From: Candidatus Izemoplasma sp.
Lineage (GTDB): Bacteria > Bacillota_I > Bacilli_A > Izemoplasmatales > Izemoplasmataceae
Direction: 5' to 3'
Length of the DNA: 5,659 nucleotides
Assembly: GCA_029939615.1 (NCBI GenBank)
Contig: JAOZSP010000063.1
Span: forward strand, 1 to 5,659
Shown: positions 1 through 5,172 of the stretch, piece by piece
Position numbering within the stretch: position 1 is the stretch's first letter
How the letters are laid out: every line of letters begins with the position of its first letter
Position numbers and translations under genes: made by a program
Notes under the pieces: generated by a model
What the model saw: only the letters and a program-made list of their open reading frames with translations
What the model was told of the DNA's origin: nothing
Database searches by the model: none

Positions 1-357
1 GCAGCAACAGCTGCAGCTATTGAAAGTGTTAAAATGTTAATGGAAAGCAAGGAGTATACTGATAAACTATGGAGTAATGCTGATTATTTTAAAGAAAAAT
101 TAGCTAAATTAGGATTTGATACAGGACACAGTGAAACACCTATTACTCCAGTAATGATAGGGAACGAAGCAAAAACAATGCAGTTTAGTAAAGCATTATT
201 AGATGCTGGTGTTTATGTCTCTGGTATCGTATTTCCTACAGTTCCTCTTGGCAAAGGTAGATTACGTGTTATGATTAGTGCTTCACATACTCAAGAGGAT
301 TTAGATTTTGCAATAGAACAATTTAAAGTAGTAGGTAAAAAAATAGGGTTAATCTAA
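1..357 (+). CDS. kbl: Glycine C-acetyltransferase (2-amino-3-ketobutyrate CoA ligase), C-terminal part
   Basis: This is the C-terminal 118 residues of a PLP-dependent enzyme of the alpha-oxoamine synthase family; the frame is open from base 1, so the start lies upstream. The enzyme cleaves 2-amino-3-ketobutyrate with CoA to glycine and acetyl-CoA, the second step of threonine breakdown after threonine dehydrogenase, in the cytoplasm. The visible part matches the small C-terminal domain. The segments SETPITPVMIG, FPTVPLGKGRLRVMIS and HTQEDLDFAIEQF are characteristic, and the Arg of GRLRVMIS lies where the family binds the substrate carboxylate. The PLP-binding lysine lies upstream and cannot be checked. 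The gene ends with tandem TAA codons (TAATAA) and is followed at once by an intrinsic terminator, so it is the last gene of its transcript. Other family members (5-aminolevulinate synthase, KAPA synthase) share the fold, but the SETPITPV and FPTVP wording favours Kbl. Confidence 0.9.
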   Translation, partial: AATAAAIESVKMLMESKEYTDKLWSNADYFKEKLAKLGFDTGHSETPITPVMIGNEAKTMQFSKALLDAGVYVSGIVFPTVPLGKGRLRVMISASHTQEDLDFAIEQFKVVGKKIGLI

Positions 358-365
358 TAAATGAA

Positions 366-401
366 AAGTTGGTAACTAGTTTTAGTTAGCAACTTTTTTT
401 T
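366..401 (+). terminator. Intrinsic terminator after kbl
   Basis: The arms AAGTTG (366-371) plus TAACTA (373-378) pair with TAGTTA (383-388) plus CAACTT (390-395). There is one internal G/G mismatch and a four-base loop (GTTT). A run of eight T (394-401) follows. The hairpin starts nine bases after the kbl stop. The T-tract runs almost directly into the extended -10 of the next gene. Confidence 0.88.
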
Positions 402-403
402 AA

Positions 404-412
404 TGTTATAAT
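404..412 (+). promoter_or_regulatory. Extended -10 promoter of the DUF2785 gene
   Basis: TGTTATAAT is a perfect extended -10 (TGnTATAAT) two bases after the kbl terminator T-tract. Transcription would begin near 419, giving a leader of about 23 bases. No good -35 is present; TTAGCA (386-391) is at a short 15-base spacing and lies inside the terminator hairpin. The ribosome binding site GAGGTG (432-437) precedes the ATG at 442. Confidence 0.7.
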
Positions 413-441
413 GAGATTAGAAACTAAAAACGAGGTGAATT

Positions 442-921
442 ATGGATAAAAATTTAGAAGAATTACTAAAAAAAATACAAGAAGAGAAATATAGTTTTAA
501 GAACATTGATAAACTTCAATTAATTGAAGAAAGAGGTAATAAAGATGGGGAACTAAGGGATTTACTAATATATCCAGTGTTAGCTCACTTACTTCATGAT
601 AATCTATTAGAAAATGATGATCTTGACAAAATAACAAATCTTATAATATCTGATAAGTATTTAACATATGATATGAGTAATAAAGAGAGTTTTAGTGTTT
701 TAAAAAGATCATTTAGTATTTTACAATTAGCTATTTTAGTATATAAGTATAACAAAGACAAAGTAATTAAAGATGAAACAATAGACTTGCTAATTGAGAG
801 GTTCGTAGATTATTTTGAAAAAGAAGAAGATTTAAGAGGACATGTTGAAGAAGTAGGTTGGTGTCATAGTATTGCTCATAGAGCAGATTTGTTTAAACAT
901 GTTATGGCTGCGAAAGAGTAA
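442..921 (+). CDS. DUF2785-family protein, N-terminal part of a split gene
   Basis: This 159-residue protein matches the first part of the DUF2785 family, whose function is unknown. Two signatures are visible: NKDGELRDLLIYPVLAHLL at residues 33-51, and LRGHVEEVGWCHSIAH at residues 131-146. The second contains the conserved Gly139, Trp140, His142, His146 and the following Ala-Asp (148-149). The protein looks helical and soluble, with no signal peptide or membrane segment. The start at 442 is supported by GAGGTG four bases upstream and by an extended -10 promoter. The frame stops at TAA (919-921) just after the His motif, where family members normally continue for about 100 more residues. The missing part is found in the next frame (930-1232). 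It is therefore most likely the N-terminal half of a gene broken by a one-base shift, although a two-protein arrangement cannot be excluded from one sequence. Confidence 0.75.
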   Translation: MDKNLEELLKKIQEEKYSFKNIDKLQLIEERGNKDGELRDLLIYPVLAHLLHDNLLENDDLDKITNLIISDKYLTYDMSNKESFSVLKRSFSILQLAILVYKYNKDKVIKDETIDLLIERFVDYFEKEEDLRGHVEEVGWCHSIAHRADLFKHVMAAKE

Positions 922-929
922 ATAAGGAA

Positions 930-1232
930 ATGCTAGAAAAAATGTTTGATTTGATTTTAAAAAAATTTCAAATCAGACACTATCAATATATTAGTGATGA
1001 AGATGAAAGAATGATTTTAGCAATAGAAGTAGCGATTAAGAGAGCATTGTTGGAAGAAGAATTTGTCACTTCATGGATATCAAAATTTAATAATTATGAA
1101 AAAGGCATGATTTATCCTGAAACTTACAATATTACATTTAATGTTAAGAGAATTTTAAGATCATTATATTTCAAGTTTTTGGATAATAAGGAATATAGTT
1201 ATATTCCAAAAACATGTTTAGATATTTTTTAG
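930..1232 (+). CDS. DUF2785-family protein, C-terminal part of a split gene
   Basis: This frame encodes 100 residues that look like the C-terminal part of DUF2785 proteins. An acidic ISDEDERMILAIE segment (residues 21-33) is followed by a helix, EEEFVTSWISKF, and by NVKRILRSLYFKFL (residues 71-84). It begins eight bases after the stop of the preceding frame. The open frame extends upstream through codons for Val-Asn-Lys-Glu (918-929), so reading -1 at base 918 gives an uninterrupted protein of about 263 residues. An independent start is doubtful: AAGGA (924-928) sits only one base from the ATG at 930, but it would be about 12 bases from the in-frame ATG at 942. No promoter is visible between the two parts. 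It is best read as the tail of a frameshifted gene; translational coupling is the alternative. The gene ends with TAG just before a bidirectional terminator. Confidence 0.65.
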   Translation: MLEKMFDLILKKFQIRHYQYISDEDERMILAIEVAIKRALLEEEFVTSWISKFNNYEKGMIYPETYNITFNVKRILRSLYFKFLDNKEYSYIPKTCLDIF

Positions 1233-1251
1233 CAATTAAGTAAAAAAAGAT

Positions 1252-1292
1252 AAAAAAATCCCTAACAACTAAATGTTGTTGGGATTTTTTTT
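1252..1292. terminator. Bidirectional intrinsic terminator between convergent genes
   Basis: Seven A (1252-1258), then TCCC (1259-1262), a bulged T (1263) and AACAAC (1264-1269) pair with GTTGTT (1275-1280), GGGA (1281-1284) and eight T (1285-1292). The loop is TAAAT. The A-tract on one side and the T-tract on the other make it work in both directions. It serves the split DUF2785 gene on the plus strand and the secreted-protein gene on the minus strand. Its last bases overlap the stop codon of the minus-strand gene. Confidence 0.9.
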
Positions 1293-1773
1293 AGGCAGTG
1301 TCATTGTCAGGTACTTCATCATCTATATAATTTCCATTTTGTTGGTAATCACATTTTGGTATAAAATCATCATTATGATTTCGACCTTTCCTAGTTCTTT
1401 TTTGAGTTTTTGTTGGTAATGTTTCAATTCCTAGTTCTTCGTGTAATTGTTTCATTTCTGCTTTAATTATTTGTAAAGCATCAAGTATTTCTTCATCACT
1501 CATAGTAGCCCAGTTATAAGTTGCATTGATTTGATCGATTGTAGTTAATAAAGCTATCTCTTGTTCTTCTGTTAGGTTTTCTAACATTACTTCATTGGGA
1601 TAAGGATATCCGTTTTCTTTTACTGTTTCTAACATGTTTCCTCTAAATCCTTTTTGAAATATAACTTTTGCTTGATTATAAGCTTGTGTTACTTCTCCAT
1701 TTACAGTTTCATTTTGCATTGCTGCTGCACTTCCTCCTGTAAATAACATTGATCCAATTAATAGTAACTTCAT
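1291..1773 (-). CDS. Small putative secreted protein of unknown function
   Basis: I do not recognise this 160-residue protein as a named family. The N-terminus looks like a short signal peptide: Lys2, a hydrophobic stretch LLLIGSMLF, then small residues GGSAAA with likely cleavage near residue 18. The middle (about residues 20-115) is predicted helical and acidic. It includes GYPYPNEVMLENLTEEQ and YNWATMSDEEILDAL, a wording seen in short exported helical proteins. A basic cluster, KTQKRTRKGR, then leads into a polar, acidic, low-complexity tail with one Cys. The start at 1773 is firmly set by AAGGAGGAA seven bases upstream, the strongest ribosome binding site in the window, which suggests high expression. 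It is the only minus-strand gene here, converges on the DUF2785 gene with a shared terminator, and has a possible long leader. Location outside the membrane is inferred from the signal peptide only. Confidence 0.75.
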   Translation of the reverse strand: MKLLLIGSMLFTGGSAAAMQNETVNGEVTQAYNQAKVIFQKGFRGNMLETVKENGYPYPNEVMLENLTEEQEIALLTTIDQINATYNWATMSDEEILDALQIIKAEMKQLHEELGIETLPTKTQKRTRKGRNHNDDFIPKCDYQQNGNYIDDEVPDNDTA

Positions 1774-1780
1774 ATTTTTG

Positions 1781-1789
1781 TTCCTCCTT
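1781..1789 (-). promoter_or_regulatory. Strong ribosome binding site of the secreted-protein gene
   Basis: On the minus strand this reads AAGGAGGAA, near-perfect complementarity to the 16S rRNA tail, seven bases before the ATG at 1773. It fixes the start codon. It is clearly stronger than the sites of the neighbouring genes, which are GAGGTG, AAGGAG and GGAGTG. Confidence 0.9.
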
Positions 1790-1810
1790 TTTTGTGTTCT
1801 AATGTAATAA

Positions 1811-1833
1811 CAATCAAAAATCCATTTTTATTG
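1811..1833. repeat. AT-rich inverted repeat upstream of the secreted-protein gene
   Basis: CAAT-C-AAAAAT and ATTTTT-ATTG form a dyad around a CC centre, with one bulged C at 1815. It lies 22 bases upstream of the minus-strand ribosome binding site. It could be an operator or a weak leader hairpin. In DNA this AT-rich it may also be chance. Confidence 0.35.
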
Positions 1834-1913
1834 GGAAAATATAAAATACTTGTCATCTATTATTCATCAAATTCTAAAGAGGGGGGAAAATCTTAAGGTT
1901 TTTACTCAGGGGA

Positions 1914-1919
1914 ATTATA
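1914..1919 (-). promoter_or_regulatory. Possible -10 box for the minus-strand gene
   Basis: TATAAT is perfect on the minus strand and would give a leader of roughly 130 bases to the ATG at 1773. No good -35 is found at 16-18 bases (best candidates CAATTA or TCAATT), and there is no TG extension. It is the best candidate seen, but weak. Confidence 0.3.
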
Positions 1920-2037
1920 TTTCATAATGATTTATTAATTGATGTGTGACAAATCGACACAGTTCGGTTACATTTCGCATAGTATTATATTTGTATTGCA
2001 AATTCACAATAAAATATTTAGTTTAATATTTAGGTTA

Positions 2038-2067
2038 TTGTAAAAACAATGATAATTAATGTATAAT
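2038..2067 (+). promoter_or_regulatory. Promoter of the DUF3137-like membrane-protein gene
   Basis: TTGTAA (2038-2043) lies 18 bases before a perfect TATAAT (2062-2067), which has TG directly in front. Transcription would start near 2074, with a leader of about 20 bases holding AAGGAG (2081-2086), seven bases before the ATG. The -35 overlaps a small dyad, ATTGT-AAAA-ACAAT (2037-2050), that could serve as an operator. Confidence 0.65.
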
Positions 2068-2093
2068 TAGATATCAAACTAAGGAGAAAAGCT

Positions 2094-2978
2094 ATGTTTA
2101 TAAAAAGTGAATTCGAGATTATTAAAAAAGCATACGATATACAACTAAAGGGAAGAAGTAAAAAAGTTCTTAAAGTTTGGAAAATTTGTTTTGCCTCATT
2201 TATTGCCTTATTAGGAATGTTATTCTTAATAGTACCTGGAATAATGAAAATAACACCATTCATGTACTTGATTCCGATTTATGGTGGGATAATTATTGTT
2301 GTTCTAATAGTAGGAGTTTTAATTAGTAAATATGGTATAAGTGAGAAACCAGCTTTTGAATACGTATATCCAGAAATTTACAAAAAGATAAATTTTGATG
2401 AAGGACTATTTTTAGAATATACACCTTATGAGAAGATAAAGCATACTTTCAATAAAGAGGGTGGCTTATATAATCGTTTTTCAAGGGTTTCCACAAAGAG
2501 ACATGTTAAAGGATTTATGAGTGATCAAATTGAGTTTGATATTTATGATGCAACTTTGACGACAAGTAACGGTAAAAGTCAAACAGTGCATTTTAATGGA
2601 GTTTATTTAATTGTAAAGGTAAACACTAATTCCTATTTACAAGTTAGAACTAAATCATCACCTAAACTCAAAGGAATAAAATTTAATCGTCAAAAGGAAA
2701 TTGAGGATATAAAAGTGTTTACTGAAGATGAAAAGCAATTACTTAATACTGATTATCAATATATAAATTTTGTTAAGAAACTTTTATCATATGAAGAGTA
2801 TAAGCATATTGAGTTAAGTGTGATTCCTAATGAATTACACTTGGGATTAACATATATCAAACATCCTGCAAGAAAGCAAAAAGATTTAACTTTTGAAAAG
2901 ATAAATAATATAATGAATTATTTTAAGAATGAAATTTATTTAGTTGAAAGTTTAGCGAATATTAATCACATAATTTAA
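2094..2978 (+). CDS. Two-helix membrane protein, DUF3137-like
   Basis: This 294-residue protein has a short basic, helical cytoplasmic N-terminus. Two adjacent membrane helices follow (about residues 31-51 and 55-78), joined by a very short turn, so most of the protein lies on the same side as the N-terminus, probably the cytoplasm. The soluble part resembles DUF3137 proteins. It has a FEYVYPEIYKKI segment (88-99), then GLYNRFSRVSTKRHVKGFM (124-142), then FDIYDATL with a following VHFNGVYLIVKV (165-176), and a late EDEKQLL segment where the family has an aligned helix. The match is by pattern and architecture, not by search, so the family call is moderate. DUF3137 proteins have no established biochemical role. 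The start is supported by AAGGAG and a promoter. No terminator with a GC stem follows; an 18-base AT palindrome lies three bases after the stop. Confidence 0.75.
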   Translation: MFIKSEFEIIKKAYDIQLKGRSKKVLKVWKICFASFIALLGMLFLIVPGIMKITPFMYLIPIYGGIIIVVLIVGVLISKYGISEKPAFEYVYPEIYKKINFDEGLFLEYTPYEKIKHTFNKEGGLYNRFSRVSTKRHVKGFMSDQIEFDIYDATLTTSNGKSQTVHFNGVYLIVKVNTNSYLQVRTKSSPKLKGIKFNRQKEIEDIKVFTEDEKQLLNTDYQYINFVKKLLSYEEYKHIELSVIPNELHLGLTYIKHPARKQKDLTFEKINNIMNYFKNEIYLVESLANINHII

Positions 2979-2981
2979 TAA

Positions 2982-2999
2982 GAAAATAAATTTATTTTC
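2982..2999. repeat. Perfect 18-base AT-rich palindrome
   Basis: GAAAATAAATTTATTTTC is identical to its own reverse complement and has no spacer. It starts three bases after the stop of the DUF3137-like gene and 21 bases before the -10 of the HNH gene. With only two G/C pairs and no loop it is a poor terminator. A binding site for a dimeric regulator of the HNH gene is an alternative. Confidence 0.5.
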
Positions 3000-3018
3000 A
3001 TTAATTAAACTATTAAAG

Positions 3019-3026
3019 TGTATAAT
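3019..3026 (+). promoter_or_regulatory. Promoter -10 of the HNH nuclease gene
   Basis: TGTATAAT has a perfect TATAAT (3021-3026) with TG directly in front and no convincing -35 (TTCATT at 18 bases is weak). Transcription would start near 3032-3034. That leaves only a few bases before the GTG at 3036, or about 15 bases before an ATT at 3048. The same element sits upstream of the other genes here. Confidence 0.65.
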
Positions 3027-3035
3027 TAAGATAGG

Positions 3036-4010
3036 GTGGTGGTTACTATTAGTTATTTTTATGATTTTGTAAAGATTATTGAAAGTGTTGAAAATGATAA
3101 TACTTATAAAACAGCTTGGGGAAGGGCTATTTTAGAATGTATAAAAAATGAAGAATACGAGTATCAAGGTGAGAAAATAGTTATTTATCATTATGATTTA
3201 GTTCAAAAGATAATGAAATATTATTGGAATCAAATCGCGTTCTTCAACTTGTCTCAAGGTCCAAGTAGTATTTTAGAAGCAAGGATAAATGAAATTAAGA
3301 ATGAATTTCATGATAATACAAGAATTACTTATCCTGTTTGGTATGACAAAGTAGAAACATTTTTAAAGAGAAATCCTGTTCGTTTTGAACGCCAGGTTAA
3401 AAAGTTTATTACGATTGCAAATAAAGGTATTGCTGCTAAATTTGAAAAAATCGGGAATAAAAAGTATGAAATTTATGATTTAGATACCAAACTTAAGCTT
3501 TTAAGATTTACACAAGCACAAGTTGATATTTTAAACAAGGAAATGTCAATTCTAGAAGATTTAATCGATTACAAATGGGCTTCTTTAATTGAGCAATATA
3601 ATAAGGCTCCAAATATTATAAGAAAAGTTATAGGATCAAAAGCGTATCGATTTAAGCGTCAAAACTTAGTAAAATATCGTAATGTTCTAATTGAGTATTA
3701 TCATTTAGAAGGAGCAAAGGATTTTTATACTGGAGAACCAGTTAAAATCGCTGATATATCGCTAGAACATGTAATTCCTTATCACTTTATATATGGATGT
3801 GATATCTGGAATCTAATAATCACATCAAAGGAAACCGCTAAAAAAAGAAGAGCTAATGTTCCTTCAATGGAAGATATTAAAAAATTAAATAAACGAAATG
3901 AAGTATTATTCGAAGCATTGTTAAATACAAAACTGAGAGTTAGGTTTGAACTCGGAAATGCTCTTGAGAAGCATTTAGTAAATAGATATTATATTGATTT
4001 GAAAGGATAA
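3036..4010 (+). CDS. HNH endonuclease-like protein
   Basis: The protein has 324 residues if it starts at GTG 3036. The C-terminal part carries an HNH nuclease core: FYTGEPVKI (230-238), then ISLEHVIPYHF (241-251) with the catalytic-type His245, then DIWNLIIT (256-263) with Asn259, then KETAKKRRANVP. This resembles stand-alone HNH proteins with the wording CFYCG, DHFIPW and NLV. The usual zinc-binding Cys pairs are absent: FYTG replaces FYCG, and no CN..K motif follows. The helical N-terminal region (1-200) includes NLSQGPSSILEARI and YPVWYDKVETFL, a kind of domain often fused to such HNH cores. It is probably a cytoplasmic DNA nuclease; the target is unknown, and restriction-like defence is only inference. 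The start is uncertain. GTG 3036 is almost at the predicted transcript end, whereas GGGTGG (3034-3039) would fit as a ribosome binding site for ATT at 3048. Confidence 0.8.
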   Translation: MVVTISYFYDFVKIIESVENDNTYKTAWGRAILECIKNEEYEYQGEKIVIYHYDLVQKIMKYYWNQIAFFNLSQGPSSILEARINEIKNEFHDNTRITYPVWYDKVETFLKRNPVRFERQVKKFITIANKGIAAKFEKIGNKKYEIYDLDTKLKLLRFTQAQVDILNKEMSILEDLIDYKWASLIEQYNKAPNIIRKVIGSKAYRFKRQNLVKYRNVLIEYYHLEGAKDFYTGEPVKIADISLEHVIPYHFIYGCDIWNLIITSKETAKKRRANVPSMEDIKKLNKRNEVLFEALLNTKLRVRFELGNALEKHLVNRYYIDLKG

Positions 4011-4037
4011 ACTATTTATTAAATATATGCAATCATT

Positions 4038-4046
4038 TGTTATAAT
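4038..4046 (+). promoter_or_regulatory. Extended -10 promoter and ribosome binding site choosing the EEP gene start
   Basis: TGTTATAAT is a perfect extended -10; transcription would start near 4053. GGAGTG (4054-4059) lies six bases before ATG 4066. This excludes the in-frame ATG at 4027, which is upstream of the promoter and lacks a ribosome binding site. The leader is only about 13 bases. Confidence 0.7.
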
Positions 4047-4065
4047 TAGATATGGAGTGATTATT

Positions 4066-5097
4066 ATGATTTATGCATTGATACCACTTATATTAATTTT
4101 ATCATGCATACTAAGTTTTGTTTTGTATTTAGTATTTACAGAATATAAACCTGAGGATATTGAAGAAGCAATGAAACTTAGAAATGAGATAGATAGTGAT
4201 TTGGAAGATATTAAGACAATCACTACTTTTAATATGGGATACTGTTCACTTGATAAGAATCAAGATTTCTTCTTAGAAGGAGGAAAAAACAGAAAAAAAA
4301 TTTCTCGGAATGAAGTGTTTGATAATTTAAATGGATTAACAACTATTATTAAGAAATTAGAAAGTGATTTTTATTTCTTACAAGAAGTTGATACTCAGGG
4401 ATCTCGAAGTTCAAATATTAATCAAGTAGAACATATATTTAAAGAGAATCCTAATTATAATATGTTTTATGCTTATAACTATAGAGTTAAATGGGTACCA
4501 TATCCATTGTTTAGCCCTCTTGGGAGTGCTTATAGTGGACTTCTTACAATGTCAAAAAAACAGTTTTTATCATCTACAAGACACTCTTTAGAAGGACAAG
4601 AAACATTTCCTAAAAGTCTGTTTTTCTTAAAAAGATGTATGACAGTTAATAGAATTCAAACTAATAAATCAAAAAATCTATATTTAATCAATATTCATTT
4701 CTCTGCTTATGATAAAGCTGGACAATATAGAAGCAAACAAATTGCGCATGTCCTAAGATTTATTAAGAAATTATACAACCCTAAGGAAAACTATATCATC
4801 GTTGGAGGAGATTTTAACTTACTTCTTGATAAAAACGCTTTTGAAGAGAATATGCCTGAATGGGTAGGAATATTACCCCAATCTGTTTATGAAAGCGATT
4901 TTGAGGTAATATATGATAGCAAAGTTAATACAGTAAGAAGTGAAGATAGACCATACAAAAAAGGAATTAATTTTGAGACCGTAATTGATGGGTTTATTGT
5001 TTCACCTAATATTGGTATATCCAAAGTTGAAACCCATGATTATGGATTTGAGTATACTGATCATAACCCTGTTACTTTATCATTTAAATTGGAATAA
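4066..5097 (+). CDS. Membrane-anchored endonuclease/exonuclease/phosphatase (EEP) family protein
   Basis: This 343-residue protein has one N-terminal hydrophobic helix (about residues 3-23) followed by an EEP catalytic domain (about 50-343). The family's metal-dependent phosphodiesterase residues are all present: Asn56 in TFNMGY, Glu107 in FLQEVD, His211 in NIHFSAYD, Asp249 and Asn251 in GGDFN, Asp308 in VIDGFIVSP, and Asp332-His333 in YTDHNP. It should therefore be an active enzyme cleaving a phosphodiester, but the fold covers DNases, sphingomyelinases and inositol phosphatases and the substrate cannot be told. The helix has no preceding positive charge and is followed by an acidic stretch, which favours the catalytic domain facing outside; this is inference. 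The start at 4066 is set by GGAGTG and the promoter; an in-frame ATG at 4027 is rejected. It follows the HNH gene by 55 bases with no recognisable terminator, so read-through is possible. It ends TAATGA, directly at a terminator. Confidence 0.88.
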   Translation: MIYALIPLILILSCILSFVLYLVFTEYKPEDIEEAMKLRNEIDSDLEDIKTITTFNMGYCSLDKNQDFFLEGGKNRKKISRNEVFDNLNGLTTIIKKLESDFYFLQEVDTQGSRSSNINQVEHIFKENPNYNMFYAYNYRVKWVPYPLFSPLGSAYSGLLTMSKKQFLSSTRHSLEGQETFPKSLFFLKRCMTVNRIQTNKSKNLYLINIHFSAYDKAGQYRSKQIAHVLRFIKKLYNPKENYIIVGGDFNLLLDKNAFEENMPEWVGILPQSVYESDFEVIYDSKVNTVRSEDRPYKKGINFETVIDGFIVSPNIGISKVETHDYGFEYTDHNPVTLSFKLE

Positions 5098-5099
5098 TG

Positions 5100-5130
5100 A
5101 CTGCTACATTGTATATGTGGTAGTTTTTTT
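5100..5130 (+). terminator. Intrinsic terminator after the EEP gene
   Basis: ACTGCTACAT (5100-5109) pairs with ATGTGGTAGT (5115-5124) through ten base pairs, two of them G-U. The loop is TGTAT, and seven T (5124-5130) follow. It begins three bases after the EEP stop codon. The final T is also the first base of the next gene's TG-extended -10. Confidence 0.87.
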
Positions 5131-5138
5131 GTTATAAT
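5130..5138 (+). promoter_or_regulatory. Extended -10 promoter of the HAD hydrolase gene
   Basis: TGTTATAAT is a perfect extended -10 that shares its first T with the terminator T-tract. The only -35-like sequence at 18 bases is TTGTAT (5109-5114), in the terminator loop. Transcription would start near 5145. GAGGAT (5162-5167) precedes the ATG at 5173 at normal spacing. Confidence 0.7.
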
Positions 5139-5172
5139 GGATAAGAATATAAACACAAAGCGAGGATAAAAT

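Larger units (their letters stand above)
1774..2093. other. Intergenic region between divergent genes
   Basis: This 320-base stretch carries no supportable gene. It contains the strong ribosome binding site and possible leader of the minus-strand gene, and a 23-base AT dyad (1811-1833). A run of six G (1881-1886) is followed by the near-palindrome AAAATCTTAAGGTTTT (1887-1902). There is also a minus-strand TATAAT (1914-1919), a GC-richer patch with three CpG (1944-1978), an AAATATT/AATATTT inverted repeat (2012-2018 and 2025-2031), and the promoter and ribosome binding site of the plus-strand membrane-protein gene. The dense dyads suggest regulatory DNA. Confidence 0.6.

Noticed and set aside
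905..932. Programmed -1 frameshift site at the DUF2785 junction
   Set aside because: No slippery heptamer in the zero frame and no clear downstream pseudoknot or stem were seen. A simple one-base mutation or error explains it better.
1876..1890. Plus-strand GGGGGG sequence resembling a ribosome binding site
   Set aside because: No start codon follows at a usable distance, and no open frame begins there.
1942..2043. Possible 33-codon peptide in the intergenic region
   Set aside because: There is no ribosome binding site or promoter at suitable spacing, and it overlaps regulatory dyads. The coding signal is not above background.
1811..2055. Cluster of short dyads considered as a CRISPR-like or tandem repeat array
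   Set aside because: The dyads differ in sequence and spacing, and no unit is repeated directly. There are no regular spacers and no cas genes.
2030..2263. Minus-strand open frame of 77 codons
   Set aside because: It lies opposite the promoter and start of the DUF3137-like gene and has no ribosome binding site. Its hydrophobic product mirrors the membrane-helix codons on the other strand.
4027..4065. Upstream in-frame ATG for the EEP gene
   Set aside because: It precedes the extended -10 (4038-4046) and lacks a ribosome binding site. ATG 4066 has GGAGTG at good spacing and begins with the membrane helix.
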